Shown one piece after another: positions 15,039 through 24,042 of a DNA stretch of 64,000 nt. The notes below the pieces were generated by a model that saw only the letters and a program-made list of their open reading frames with translations, was not told where the DNA came from and searched no databases. Origin of the DNA: Pigmentiphaga litoralis (lineage in GTDB: Bacteria > Pseudomonadota > Gammaproteobacteria > Burkholderiales > Burkholderiaceae_B); the NCBI RefSeq assembly GCF_013408655.1, contig NZ_JACCBP010000002.1, positions 558,001 to 622,000 on the forward strand, read 5' to 3'. The translations under genes and the position numbers were made by a program. Each line of letters starts with the position of its first letter. The stretch's first letter is position 1.

Positions 15039-16031
15039 TCAATCCAGCCGGATCCCCGTCTCCTTCACCACCCGGCTCCACTTCGCCAGTTCCACCTTCT
15101 GGAACGCGGCGAACTCCGCCGTGTCGGCGCGGGACGTCTCGAAGCCCATCGCGGCCATCTTTTCCTTGATGTCGGGCAGGGCCGACGCGGCAATCACGTC
15201 CGCCGAAATCTTCTTGACGACGTCGGCGGGAGTCGATGCCGGCACCCACAGCGCGACCCAGGTCGAATCCTGAAAGCCGGGGTAGCCGGCCTCGGCCAGG
15301 GTCGGCACGTCGGGCAGCATGGCCGACCGGGCAGCGCTGGTCACGGCCAGGGCCTTAACCTTGCCGGTCTTGATCAGCTGCAGGGTGGCGGGCATGGCCA
15401 GGCTGGCCATTTCCACCTGGTTGCCGGCCACGGCGGACGCGGCCGGGGGCGCGCCGCTGAAGGGCACGTGCGTGACCGGCACGCGCGCAATGTGTTTGAA
15501 CAGGTATTCGGCTGTCAATTGCGGGGTGGTGCCCAGGCCGGGGGACCCATAATTCACGCGGCCGGTACGGGCCTGCTCGACGGCTTCTTTGAGCGTGGTC
15601 GCCGGGAAAGCGGAACTGGCGATGATGACGTTGGGGGCGGTCGCGACCATGACGACCGGGATGAAGTCACGTTCGGCGTCATAGCCGGGCTTGGTCATCA
15701 CGGCGGGCGTCAACGCAAACGCGCTGGAACTGAGCAGCACGGTATAGCCATCGGGCGCGGCCTTGGCCACGGTAGCGATCGACAGCAGGCTGCCGGCGCC
15801 AGGGCGGTTTTCGACGATGACCGGCTGGCCCCATTTTTCGCTCAGCTTCTGGCCAATGATGCGGCCCATCACATCTTGCGGGCTGCCGACCGAGGCGGTC
15901 ACGAACTTGACGGGTTTGGCAGGCCACGCGTGCGTGTCGGCCAGGGCCATCGACACGGGCGCTGCGATCGTCGTCGCGACAAGGGCTTTGACGACAACGG
16001 TGTGGGCGGCAAGCCGGAAAGTGTTCAACAT
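15039..16031 (-). CDS. Bug/TctC-family solute receptor
   Basis: A 330-residue Bug receptor. A Sec signal peptide (VVVKALVATTIAAPVSMALA) precedes the mature start WPAKPVKFVTASVGSPQDV. Family landmarks are VENRPGAGSLL, NYGSPGLGTTPQL, HVPFSGAPPAASA and VPTLAEAGYPG. AAGGAGA lies upstream of the ATG at 16031; a longer in-frame extension lacks a binding site and would bury the signal peptide. It is divergent from the AraC-type regulator at 16343, which may control it. No permease genes are near, so it is an orphan receptor of unknown ligand. Confidence 0.93.
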   Translation of the reverse strand: MLNTFRLAAHTVVVKALVATTIAAPVSMALADTHAWPAKPVKFVTASVGSPQDVMGRIIGQKLSEKWGQPVIVENRPGAGSLLSIATVAKAAPDGYTVLLSSSAFALTPAVMTKPGYDAERDFIPVVMVATAPNVIIASSAFPATTLKEAVEQARTGRVNYGSPGLGTTPQLTAEYLFKHIARVPVTHVPFSGAPPAASAVAGNQVEMASLAMPATLQLIKTGKVKALAVTSAARSAMLPDVPTLAEAGYPGFQDSTWVALWVPASTPADVVKKISADVIAASALPDIKEKMAAMGFETSRADTAEFAAFQKVELAKWSRVVKETGIRLD

Positions 16032-16342
16032 GGGGCGGTCTCCTTGCCCGTTCGATAAGGCGGGGCATGCACGCCGTGGCGTGTCGATGGTTGTTGGTCT
16101 GAACGAATCATAGAGATCGGTGCATCGGGGGACTTGCCTGCCCATGCCACCGGTATTGTCTGCCCGCGCACCGGGTGGCGTCGGCGCCCCGCACCGTGCC
16201 CCATCAAGGGTTTGTCCTAGCCGCCCAGGCTGCGCCCGCACGCGCTTTTTCCCGTAGATTCTCGACAGGTCAGCGATCACTATGCATCGGATAGCCGTTG
16301 CTGCCCGCCCAGCCATCACGCCAAAAGAAGTGCGGAGACACC
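16032..16342. other. Divergent promoter region between Bug receptor and AraC regulator
   Basis: A 311-bp space with no convincing gene. It must contain the promoters for both divergent genes. An A/T-richer patch at ~16085-16120 is the best candidate for the receptor promoter, and one at ~16250-16285 for the regulator. I see no clear operator dyad. Confidence 0.4.
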
Positions 16343-17317
16343 ATGTTTTCCTATCGATCGTTCACGCGCGAAGACGCTGCGTCGGCCCCGCAGCGGCCCG
16401 ATTTTTCGTCGCAACTCGATTCGCTGTTCTCGGTCGCGCTGGCCTTGCGGCCGTCGGGAACGCAGCCGCTGCGCACTGAAATGACGGCGTATCGCGGGCG
16501 GTCGCTGCACTTCGCGCAACTGGTCTTTTCACCGCATACGACAACGTCCGCCGGCGGCAAACGCACGGACCGCCTGCTGCTCAGCCTGCAGAAGGAAGGC
16601 GAGGTGGAAGTCACGCAGGACGGGCGTCGCAGCGTGGTGCAGCCGGGGGAATTCTTTGTACTGGCGCCCGGACGCCGCTTCCAGATCACCACCGGCACGA
16701 TGCGCGCGCATTCGATCTACATCCCGATGGATCGCATGCGCACGCTGATGCCGAATGTGGAAGACGTGACGGCGCTGGCGGTGTCGGGCGATACGGGAAT
16801 CGGTGCGGTCTTTCGCGCGGCGCTGGACGAGATCTTCCAGCTTGCGCCGCACCTGAAAGAAAGCGAGGCCGACCAATTCGCTGACGCCGTCCCGCATCTG
16901 CTGACCGCCGCGCTGTCGTCGTTGCGGGCCGATCACGACGTGGCGCCAGCGCACATCAAGCAATTGCACTGCGACCGCATCCGCCGCTTCGTGCTGGAAA
17001 ACCTGAGCGATTCGGACCTGTCCGCCAGCCGGGTGGCTGAAGCCGTGGGCGTGTCGGAACGCTACGTGTACAAGCTTTTTGCGGACGGCGACCTGGCGCT
17101 GATGAAATGGATCTGGCGCGAGCGACTGGAACGGTGCCGCAGCGAACTGGCCGATGCCGGACGGCAGGACCGCCGCATCGGCGAAATCGCCTATGGCTGG
17201 GGCTTCAACGACCTGGCGCACTTCAGCCGGTCGTTCAAGGAACGGTACGGCTGTTCGCCCCGCGACTTTCGCAAGCAGGCGCTCGATCACACAGAAAAGC
17301 CAGCACGGCTTCGGTAA
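16343..17317 (+). CDS. AraC-family transcriptional regulator
   Basis: A 324-residue regulator. The N-terminal half has a cupin-like sensor (LSLQKEGEVEVTQDGR, VQPGEFFVLAPGRRF) of the AraC-binding-domain-like type. The C-terminal ~100 residues are the AraC/XylS DNA-binding domain with two helix-turn-helix motifs, including the signature GEIAYGWGFNDLAHFSRSFK and YGCSPRDFRK. The ATG at 16343 has GGAGA upstream. It is divergent from a Bug receptor gene, which it may regulate. Its 3' end overlaps the convergent hydrolase gene by 83 bp. Confidence 0.92.
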   Translation: MFSYRSFTREDAASAPQRPDFSSQLDSLFSVALALRPSGTQPLRTEMTAYRGRSLHFAQLVFSPHTTTSAGGKRTDRLLLSLQKEGEVEVTQDGRRSVVQPGEFFVLAPGRRFQITTGTMRAHSIYIPMDRMRTLMPNVEDVTALAVSGDTGIGAVFRAALDEIFQLAPHLKESEADQFADAVPHLLTAALSSLRADHDVAPAHIKQLHCDRIRRFVLENLSDSDLSASRVAEAVGVSERYVYKLFADGDLALMKWIWRERLERCRSELADAGRQDRRIGEIAYGWGFNDLAHFSRSFKERYGCSPRDFRKQALDHTEKPARLR

Positions 17318-18056
17318 AGGCGTGCGGCGTTTCGATGGCGGCCAGGTGTGGCGCGCCGTCGAGCACGTGCAGGGCGCTGCCGGGCACGCACGCAGCAAGT
17401 GCCTTGGCGGCGTCAACCGGCGTGGCGGCGTCCGCCGATCCTGCAATGCACAGCGTGGGCACACGAACCTGCGACAGCGCCTCGACATGATCCAGCTGCT
17501 GGATCGCGCGGATCGACGCGCGATAGGCGTCAGGCGGCGTCTGCGTGATCATGTCCGACACCCACGCCATCACCTGCGGTGACGCTTCCTGGAACGCGGG
17601 TGTGAACCATCGCGCCAGCGTGGCATCGACCTGGCCCGGCATGCCCGTGACCTCGGCCGCTGCCCAACGTTCATCCCACAGTGTGCTGACGATCGGGGTC
17701 GTGCGCGCTCCGCAGTGCGCAAGGACCAGCGCCCGGACACGCGGCGAATGATCGATGGCCATGCGCTGCGCAATCATGCCGCCGAAGGACACGCCGACAA
17801 TCATCGCGCTCCGGATATCGAGCGCATCGAGCGTAGCCACCACGGTATCGGCATACCCGGCCAGGCCGTCTGTCCGACCGTCCAGGCCGGCCGACGCGCC
17901 ATACCCCGGCAGGTCGATCGCGTGCACACGAAAGCGCCGGCTCAGTATCGGCACCTGCATGGCCCACATGGCGGACGATGTGGCGATGGCATGGAGCAGC
18001 ACCACGTCGGGTGCGCCGACAGGCCCCGTGCTGTGAACCGCAAGCCGCTGCGTCAT
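17235..18056 (-). CDS. Alpha/beta hydrolase (3-oxoadipate enol-lactonase-like)
   Basis: A 273-residue alpha/beta hydrolase. The oxyanion strand is VVLLHAIATS, the nucleophile elbow GVSFGG has Ser90, the acid is in AGSADAATP and the catalytic His in GAPHLAAIE. The overall layout matches PcaD-type enol-lactonases and related C-C or ester hydrolases. The ATG at 18056 is chosen because it overlaps the stop of the upstream dioxygenase gene (ATGA), indicating translational coupling; a start at 18071 is possible. It is the last gene of the ring-cleavage operon, where it may hydrolyse a ring-cleavage product. The last 83 bp overlap the convergent AraC gene. Confidence 0.9.
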   Translation of the reverse strand: MTQRLAVHSTGPVGAPDVVLLHAIATSSAMWAMQVPILSRRFRVHAIDLPGYGASAGLDGRTDGLAGYADTVVATLDALDIRSAMIVGVSFGGMIAQRMAIDHSPRVRALVLAHCGARTTPIVSTLWDERWAAAEVTGMPGQVDATLARWFTPAFQEASPQVMAWVSDMITQTPPDAYRASIRAIQQLDHVEALSQVRVPTLCIAGSADAATPVDAAKALAACVPGSALHVLDGAPHLAAIETPHAFTEAVLAFLCDRAPACESRGANSRTVP

Positions 18057-18880
18057 TGGCCGATATCCCATGCACCAATGCCGATGCCCGTGTACCAGTT
18101 GCCGACTGCCTTGTAGTACTGCGTGGCGAACTGCGCACCGCGCGCCGCGCCATGCGCGAGCAGCCAGGTCCGGATTTCTTCGGCGCCATTGCCGGCTTCG
18201 TGCACGTGATCGGTCGCGTAGCGGACCAGGGCATCGTCATCGCCCGAGGCCAGCAGGTCAAGAAAGCGGCGGTCGAAATCTTCGTTGACGAGGCCCATGC
18301 GCGGCGTGGCGATGTCATGGCTGAGACCCCCGGTGGCAAGCACCGCAATACGTGCGTTGCCCGGATACCTGGCGATCGCCTCACCCAGAAACCGGCCCCA
18401 CTGCAGGCAGCGCCGCATCGACGGGAAGGGCGGTTGCACGCAGTTGATCATGATCGGCACCACGTGAACTTCAGACGTGATGCCGGCCAGTTCCAGCGGC
18501 GTCAGCACGCCGTGGTCCAGCGTCAGGTCCATGGAAAATGCCGGGTCGAAATCGGCGGCCAGGGCTTCCTGCAACAGGTAGGCGCCCAGCGCAGTGTCGC
18601 CAGGCAGCACGCTTTTCGGCGCCTTCAGCCAGTGTTCGATCGGCGTTGCATACTGCGGGGCGGCGCCGATGCAGAAGGCCGGAAAGTTATCCAGAAAGAA
18701 GTTGTGCAGATGGTCGTCCGAGATCACCACGACCACATCCGGACGGCAGCCGCGCAGCGCGGCGCCCAGCGACTGGAAGGCATCGAACACGGCTGCGCGT
18801 TCCTGGTCGGGAATGGCGTCCGGAAAATTCAGCATGACGGGCGTGTGGCTCGCCGCAAAAACCCCGACCAGCTCAGCCAT
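18053..18880 (-). CDS. Class III extradiol dioxygenase, LigB-type catalytic subunit
   Basis: A 275-residue protein of the LigB family of Fe(II) extradiol ring-cleavage dioxygenases. Expected metal ligands are His12 (FAASHTPVM), a His in SDDHLHNFF near residue 60 and a Glu in GNGAEEIRTW near 236; LATGGLSHDI holds the likely catalytic base His. Protocatechuate 4,5-dioxygenase is the best-known member, but gallate, 2-aminophenol-type and other enzymes share the fold. The ATG at 18880 overlaps the end of the LigA-like gene. It probably forms a complex with that subunit in the cytosol to open a hydroxylated ring. Confidence 0.9.
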   Translation of the reverse strand: MAELVGVFAASHTPVMLNFPDAIPDQERAAVFDAFQSLGAALRGCRPDVVVVISDDHLHNFFLDNFPAFCIGAAPQYATPIEHWLKAPKSVLPGDTALGAYLLQEALAADFDPAFSMDLTLDHGVLTPLELAGITSEVHVVPIMINCVQPPFPSMRRCLQWGRFLGEAIARYPGNARIAVLATGGLSHDIATPRMGLVNEDFDRRFLDLLASGDDDALVRYATDHVHEAGNGAEEIRTWLLAHGAARGAQFATQYYKAVGNWYTGIGIGAWDIGQ

Positions 18881-19178
18881 GATCGGGCTCCTTGGCAACG
18901 GCGCGCAACGAGCGCAGGAAATCGGCTTCGGGCATGCGCAGGCCCAGGCAATGGGCGCGCAGCAGATAGGGGTTGGCGCCGGCCAGATACAGGTCGCCGA
19001 TCTCGTTGTCGCGGATCGCGGCCTTGAGCGTGTCGGGCAGCGGAATGTCTTTCAGGTACGCGTCCGCGCTCTTCAGATAGCGCGCCAGATCGTCGGGCTG
19101 ATGGTGCACGTCGTACAGCACGCGGTCGATCCAGTAGGCATCGGGGGTGGGCATGCCATGTTGCCAATTGCCGCTCAT
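18873..19178 (-). CDS. LigA-type small subunit of extradiol dioxygenase
   Basis: A 101-residue helical protein of the LigA family: YWIDRVLYDVHHQPDDLARY, then LPDTLKAAIRDNEIGDLYLAG and NPYLLRAHCLGLRMPE. In protocatechuate 4,5-dioxygenase this alpha subunit caps the active site of the beta subunit. GGAGG precedes the ATG at 19178. That ATG overlaps the stop of the upstream hydrolase (ATGA), and the gene's own 3' end overlaps the LigB-type gene by 8 bp. Such tight packing supports a two-subunit enzyme. The aromatic substrate is unknown. Confidence 0.9.
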   Translation of the reverse strand: MSGNWQHGMPTPDAYWIDRVLYDVHHQPDDLARYLKSADAYLKDIPLPDTLKAAIRDNEIGDLYLAGANPYLLRAHCLGLRMPEADFLRSLRAVAKEPDHG

Positions 19179-20335
19179 GCTGCCTCCTGCCCGGATGCGC
19201 GGTCGTTGAGACGCGCAACGATCCATTCGACGATGGTGGGCAGCGTGCGCGGCGTGTGGCCCATGTGCCCGCCGGGAAACAGGCGCACGCTTTTCGGGCT
19301 GCCGTGCTCGGTCAGCAGATGCACGTCGGCAATCGGACACTGCTTGTCGAACTTGCCGTTGACCAGCAGCAGCGGCGCGCACGGTTGGTCGAGCAGGCCC
19401 TGATCCAGCAAGGACAGCCGTTCAAAAAAAGCCAGGTAATCCGCATCGGTGTCGGCGCCGAGCATACGTTTGCGGGTCTCAACCAATTCCATCAGGTAGC
19501 TGTCGGGGTAGCGGGATGCCTCGATCCAGTCCGCCTGGAACATGAAGTGCGCGCCGCCGCCCCAGTTCACCGCGCCGGCCAGGCGGGCCGGGTACAGGTG
19601 CGCCAGCTTGGTCGCCCAGTAGCCGCCAAACGAGCGCCCCAGGCAGGCCGGATGCGCGCCGTCCAGATCGTCTTGCGCCGCGGCCCAGTCCAGCACCGGC
19701 AGGAACTGCCGTTCGGCATCAACCACGCCCTTTACCGGCGATTCCCCGGTGCCGGCGTTGTCCATGGCAATGGTTGCCACGCCAGCGGCCAGGAACGCAT
19801 CGCAGGCTTCCGTCATCTGTTCCTTCCAGGCGTCGACGCCGCCCCACATCACAACGACGGGCGGGCGCTTGATGCCGGGCGGGCGACGGTACAGAAACAC
19901 CACCTCGGACCCTTCACCGGCGCGGCCCGCAAACGGCACCGACACGCGTTGCACCGGGGCATCCCAGAAGGCGCCCGCCGCCACATAGGCATCGCGTTCG
20001 CGTTCGGCATTGCGCAGCTTGTCGGGGTGGTTGGGGCAGGGGAAGCGGCCCAGGAAATACAGGCCATGGGCTTTCATGTACAGCGATTCGGCATCCGCGG
20101 CATCTTGTGCTGCGGCGGCGTCGGCCTGCGCGCGGACCTCGTCGCCGGCCCCGCCCCATACCCGCGCCCACGATGCGCCATCCAGGCCATCCAGGGATGC
20201 GATCAGCGCCTGGCCTTCCACGGGGTCGATCAGATTCATCGGATGCTGGCGCGCGGCCAGCTTGTCGTTGAGCCACACCTTGGCTTCGGCCAGGGTGCGG
20301 GGGCGGCCGGTGGGCAGGCTGGATGCAGAAGTCAA
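19175..20335 (-). CDS. Alpha/beta hydrolase (FrsA / dihydroxypseudooxynicotine hydrolase-like)
   Basis: A 386-residue protein with an N-terminal helical cap of ~140 residues and a C-terminal alpha/beta hydrolase domain: VVVMWGGVDAWKEQ, MDNAGTGES, nucleophile elbow GRSFGGYWA, and catalytic His in GGHMGHTPR. This layout is that of the DUF1100/FrsA-like and 2,6-dihydroxypseudooxynicotine hydrolase group, which includes C-C bond hydrolases. A TTG start at 20335 is chosen because GAGGAGA lies 6-8 bases upstream; a longer frame would have no binding site. It heads the ring-cleavage operon and is divergent from the FAD monooxygenase. A role in cleaving a ring-fission or side-chain C-C bond is inference. 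Confidence 0.85.
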   Translation of the reverse strand: MTSASSLPTGRPRTLAEAKVWLNDKLAARQHPMNLIDPVEGQALIASLDGLDGASWARVWGGAGDEVRAQADAAAAQDAADAESLYMKAHGLYFLGRFPCPNHPDKLRNAERERDAYVAAGAFWDAPVQRVSVPFAGRAGEGSEVVFLYRRPPGIKRPPVVVMWGGVDAWKEQMTEACDAFLAAGVATIAMDNAGTGESPVKGVVDAERQFLPVLDWAAAQDDLDGAHPACLGRSFGGYWATKLAHLYPARLAGAVNWGGGAHFMFQADWIEASRYPDSYLMELVETRKRMLGADTDADYLAFFERLSLLDQGLLDQPCAPLLLVNGKFDKQCPIADVHLLTEHGSPKSVRLFPGGHMGHTPRTLPTIVEWIVARLNDRASGQEAA

Positions 20336-20549
20336 AGGGGTCTCCTCAAGGTGCGTACGATCGTCGCCGCGTCCAGCGAATTTGACCGCGGCGCAGCCCC
20401 GCGGCCTTGGCTGCGCGTGCACGGTCTCTTGACTGGGAGCGCCACGCCATGCCGGCCGCCGCAGTCAACGCGCGGTGCGGGCTGGGTCAAGTGCGCGCAG
20501 GGCATCTGCCCTAAGCTCGTCGCCGACAGTGCTGCATACGGAGACAGGC

Positions 20550-21671
20550 ATGGCAGGCGTGAACAAGGTATTGGTGGTGGGGGGCGGAATCGCAGGCATG
20601 TCGGCGGCAATCTCGCTGCGCAAGGTCGGGGTCGAGGTGGACCTGATCGACGCCGATCCGCAGTGGCGGGTCTACGGCGCGGGCATCACCATCACCGGCC
20701 CCACCTTGCGCGCCTTCCAGCACCTGGGGGTGCTCGACGACGTGCTCGACGTCGGCGCGACAGCCGATGGATTGAAGGTGTGTTCGGTCAGCGGCCAGAT
20801 GCTGTCCGAGATCGTCACGCCCCGCCTGGGGCCCGGCATCCCCGGCGCAGGCGGCATCCTTCGCCCGGCCTTGCACCGCATCCTGTCATCGCGCACACAG
20901 GACAGTGGCGTGTCCGTCCGATTGGGTGTGTCCGTCAACCATCTGCTTGACGGTGTCAACGATATTGCCGTGCGATTCACCGACGGCAGTTCCGATCGCT
21001 ACGATGCCGTGATCGGCGCCGACGGCGTCTTTTCCACGGTGCGCGCGCAGGTCTTTCCCGACGCACCCAAGCCCGCCTTCACGGGCCAGGCCTGCTGGCG
21101 GCTGATGATGCCGCGCCTGCCCTCGGTCGACAAACGCCATTTCTTTCTGGGCGGCTCGGTCAAGATCGGCCTGAATCCGGTGTCGCCGACCGAGATGTAC
21201 ATGTTCCTGCTGCAAGGCATGACCGAGCGCCAGCGCTTCCCGGACGACATGCTGCACGTCGAGCTGGCGCGCCTCATGGCCGGTTACGGCGGCATCCTGG
21301 CCGACGTTCGCGACCAGCTGTCGCCCGACTCGCGCATCGTCTACCGGCCGCTCGAAGCCGTGTTGCTGAAAGACCCCTGGTATCGCGGACGCACCCTGCT
21401 GATCGGCGACGCCGCGCACGCCACCACGCCGCAGCTGGCGTCGGGCGCGGGCCTGGCGGTCGAAGACGGCCTGGTCATCGCCGAAGAACTGGGACGCGGC
21501 CCGACGGTGCAGGCAGCGTTTGAACGTTTCATGCACCGGCGATATGAACGCTGCCGCATGGTGGTCGAAAATTCCTTGCGGCTGGGCGCGCTGGAAGTCG
21601 AAGGCGCCAGTGTCGATGCGCAGCGCGGCCTGCTGGAAGAGTCGCTGGAAACGTTGGCTGAGGCGATCTGA
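20550..21671 (+). CDS. FAD-dependent aromatic monooxygenase
   Basis: A 373-residue group A flavoprotein monooxygenase. The N-terminal Rossmann motif is VVGGGIAGMSAA, the FAD/NADPH loop is YDAVIGADGVFSTVR and the second FAD motif is LLIGDAAHATTPQLASGAG. The family hydroxylates aromatic rings (3-hydroxybenzoate, salicylate, 6-hydroxynicotinate and others). GGAGA lies upstream of the ATG at 20550. It is divergent from the ring-cleavage operon, so it most likely makes the dihydroxylated compound opened by the LigAB-type enzyme. This pairing is inference from position and pathway logic. Confidence 0.92.
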   Translation: MAGVNKVLVVGGGIAGMSAAISLRKVGVEVDLIDADPQWRVYGAGITITGPTLRAFQHLGVLDDVLDVGATADGLKVCSVSGQMLSEIVTPRLGPGIPGAGGILRPALHRILSSRTQDSGVSVRLGVSVNHLLDGVNDIAVRFTDGSSDRYDAVIGADGVFSTVRAQVFPDAPKPAFTGQACWRLMMPRLPSVDKRHFFLGGSVKIGLNPVSPTEMYMFLLQGMTERQRFPDDMLHVELARLMAGYGGILADVRDQLSPDSRIVYRPLEAVLLKDPWYRGRTLLIGDAAHATTPQLASGAGLAVEDGLVIAEELGRGPTVQAAFERFMHRRYERCRMVVENSLRLGALEVEGASVDAQRGLLEESLETLAEAI

Positions 21672-21692
21672 CGAGGGCGAGGTGATCGGCGC

Positions 21693-22562
21693 ATGCTACG
21701 GTGGAGCCCCGGCCCACCCCACATCGCCCCGCACGCCATCGTGAAACACCTTGCCTCTGTCCTCGGCTTCTGCCGGAAGATCAATCAGCACGACTTGTTC
21801 AACGGCGCCGCCGTGCTTGGGTTCTACCTGACCCTGGCGATCTTCCCGGCCATCATCCTGATCATGGCCTTGCTGCCCTACCTGCCCGTGCACAACGTGG
21901 ACCGGGCCATCATGGACCTGCTGGGCCAGGCCCTGCCGCCTGAATCCGCCACCATGTTCCAGGACGTGGTCAAGGACGTGACCGAGCAGCCCCGGGGCGG
22001 CCTGCTGTCGTTCGGGATCGGCGCCAGCCTGTGGGCCACGTCCACCGGCATGTACGCCATCATGCAGCAGCTCAACACCATCTACGGCGTGCCTGAAGGG
22101 CGGGGCGTGTTCCGCGGCCGGTGGGTCGCGATCTGCCTGAGCCTGCTGTTCGTCGTGCTGGTGATCCTGGCGTTTTCGCTGGTGGTGCTGGGCGGGCTGC
22201 TGCAGGAATGGCTGGGTGACCAGCTCGGCATGTCGGGCCTGTGGATGGTGATCTTCGGGACGTTGCGCTGGGTCATCATCCTGTCGGGCCTGATCCTAGG
22301 CTTTGCGCTGATCTACTACCTGGCCCCCAACCGCAAGCAGCAATTCGTGCTGATCACGTCCGGCAATCTGGCCGCCGCCGGCCTGCTGGTGGTCTCGTCG
22401 CTGCTGTTCGCCCGCTATGTGCAGACCTTCTGGGACTACAGCGCCACGTACGGCAGCATCGGCGCGGTGATTGTGCTGATGCTGTGGTTGTACATGGCGG
22501 GGTTTTCGATGCTGATCGGGGCGGAACTGAATGCGTGGCGGCACGCGGGGACGTCGGCCTGA
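21693..22562 (+). CDS. YihY/BrkB-family inner-membrane protein
   Basis: A 289-residue membrane protein with about six transmembrane helices. It has the YihY/virulence factor BrkB signature: AAVLGFYLTLAIFPAIILIMAL near the start, GIGASLWATSTGMYAIMQQLNTIYG, and YGSIGAVIVLMLWLYMAGFSMLIGAELNA at the end. The family is often called putative ribonuclease BN or a transporter, but its function is unknown. The ATG at 21693 has GAGG upstream; a GTG at 21741 is an alternative start. It is convergent with the aldehyde dehydrogenase gene, only 18 bp away. Confidence 0.9.
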   Translation: MLRWSPGPPHIAPHAIVKHLASVLGFCRKINQHDLFNGAAVLGFYLTLAIFPAIILIMALLPYLPVHNVDRAIMDLLGQALPPESATMFQDVVKDVTEQPRGGLLSFGIGASLWATSTGMYAIMQQLNTIYGVPEGRGVFRGRWVAICLSLLFVVLVILAFSLVVLGGLLQEWLGDQLGMSGLWMVIFGTLRWVIILSGLILGFALIYYLAPNRKQQFVLITSGNLAAAGLLVVSSLLFARYVQTFWDYSATYGSIGAVIVLMLWLYMAGFSMLIGAELNAWRHAGTSA

Positions 22563-22580
22563 CCGTCCCGGCGCCCTCCA

Positions 22581-24014
22581 TTACATCTGGCTGACGAACT
22601 TGGTGGTCAGGTAGCTTTCCAGGGACTCACTGCCGCCTTCCGATCCGTAGCCCGAGTCCTTGACGCCGCCAAACGGGGTTTCTTCCACCGAGATGTTGTA
22701 GGTGTTGATGCCCACCATACCCGATTCCAGTTGCTCGCCCAGTGCGATCGCGCGGCCGTTGTCTGCTGTGAAGGCATAGGCGGCCAGGCCCACCGGCAGG
22801 CGGTTGGCTTCGGCAATCGCGTCGGCCTGATCGTCGAACGCATTGGCAATGATGACCGGACCAAAGGGCTCTTCGTTCATGATGCGCGCTGATAGCGGCA
22901 CGTCGGCCAGGATCGTGGGCTGCCAATAGAAGCCGGGCGACGGGCCGCGGCGCCCTCCGGTCACGAGCCGGGCGCCCTGTGCGACGGCATCATTGATCAG
23001 CGCTTCCATGGTGGCCACTCTGCGCGGGTTGGCCATCGGCCCCATGCCCGTGTCCGCATCCAGACCGTTGCCCAGCTTCAGCCGTTCCACCGATGCCGCC
23101 AGGGTGGAGATGAATGCGGAATGCAACGATCGATGAATATGGAAGCGCGTGGGTGAAATGCACGACTGTCCGCTGTTGCCGAACTTGCGCATGGACTGGG
23201 CGGCCACCGACTTGATATCGGCATCTTCAAAGACCAGCACGGGAGCATGTCCGCCCAGTTCCATGGACGTCGGCTTGGGCCCCATAGCGGCCAATGCCGC
23301 GATCTGCCGGCCCACCGCCGTTGATCCGGTAAAGGACACTTTTCGAATTATGGGGGATCGGATCAACTGCTCGGACACCTCGGCCGGCACGCCAAAGACG
23401 ATGTTCAGGACTCCCGGTGGAAGGCCCGCGTCGACCAGACACCGCAGGATTTCAAGCGCGCTTCCCGGCGTTTCTTCTGCCGGTTTCAGTACGCACGAAC
23501 ACCCGGCCGCTAGCGCACCCCCGATCTTGCGAACCGGCGTCAGCACCGGAAAATTCCAAGGCGTAAAGGCGGCCACGGGGCCCACGGGCTCGCGAACCAC
23601 GATCTGGCGGTGACCGGCCATCCGCGACGGAATGACCCGGCCGTAGGCGCGACGGCCTTCTTCTGCATACCAGTCCAGGGTATCCGCGGAAAACAGCACC
23701 TCGCGTCTGGATTCCATGAGCGGCTTGCCTTCCTCGCGCGTCATGACGTAAGCCATGAAGTCTGCGCGTTCGCGCATCAGCGCGGCGGCCTTGTGAAGGA
23801 TGGCGGCGCGATCCGGCGCCGGGGTCCGGCTCCAGATGTGGAAGGCGTCGCGGGCGGCGTCGAGCGCGCCGTCCAGATCGGCGGGGCTGGCGAGGGGAAG
23901 GGCAGCCAGCGGTGCTTCGGTGGCCGGATCGATCACCTGGAACACCTGGCGGTTATCGCCCGTCAGCCACTCGCCGCCAATATGCAGCGCCAGGTCAGGA
24001 TAGGAATGCGTCAT
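22581..24014 (-). CDS. NAD(P)-dependent aldehyde dehydrogenase (succinate-semialdehyde dehydrogenase-like)
   Basis: A 477-residue aldehyde dehydrogenase. Landmarks are the FTPWNFPVLTPVRKIG region, the NAD-binding KVSFTGSTAVGRQIA, the catalytic Glu in MELGGHAP and the catalytic Cys in GQSCISPTRF, with the C-terminal MVGINTYNISVEETPFGGVKDS oligomerisation segment. The wording resembles the GabD/succinate-semialdehyde branch. The start at 24014 has AAGGA upstream. It is the last gene of the operon encoding a Liv-type ABC transporter and an SDR, and probably oxidises an aldehyde derived from the imported compound after the SDR step (inference). Confidence 0.92.
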   Translation of the reverse strand: MTHSYPDLALHIGGEWLTGDNRQVFQVIDPATEAPLAALPLASPADLDGALDAARDAFHIWSRTPAPDRAAILHKAAALMRERADFMAYVMTREEGKPLMESRREVLFSADTLDWYAEEGRRAYGRVIPSRMAGHRQIVVREPVGPVAAFTPWNFPVLTPVRKIGGALAAGCSCVLKPAEETPGSALEILRCLVDAGLPPGVLNIVFGVPAEVSEQLIRSPIIRKVSFTGSTAVGRQIAALAAMGPKPTSMELGGHAPVLVFEDADIKSVAAQSMRKFGNSGQSCISPTRFHIHRSLHSAFISTLAASVERLKLGNGLDADTGMGPMANPRRVATMEALINDAVAQGARLVTGGRRGPSPGFYWQPTILADVPLSARIMNEEPFGPVIIANAFDDQADAIAEANRLPVGLAAYAFTADNGRAIALGEQLESGMVGINTYNISVEETPFGGVKDSGYGSEGGSESLESYLTTKFVSQM

Positions 24015-24042
24015 ATCGGAATCCTTGGTCAGGCAAGCGCGG

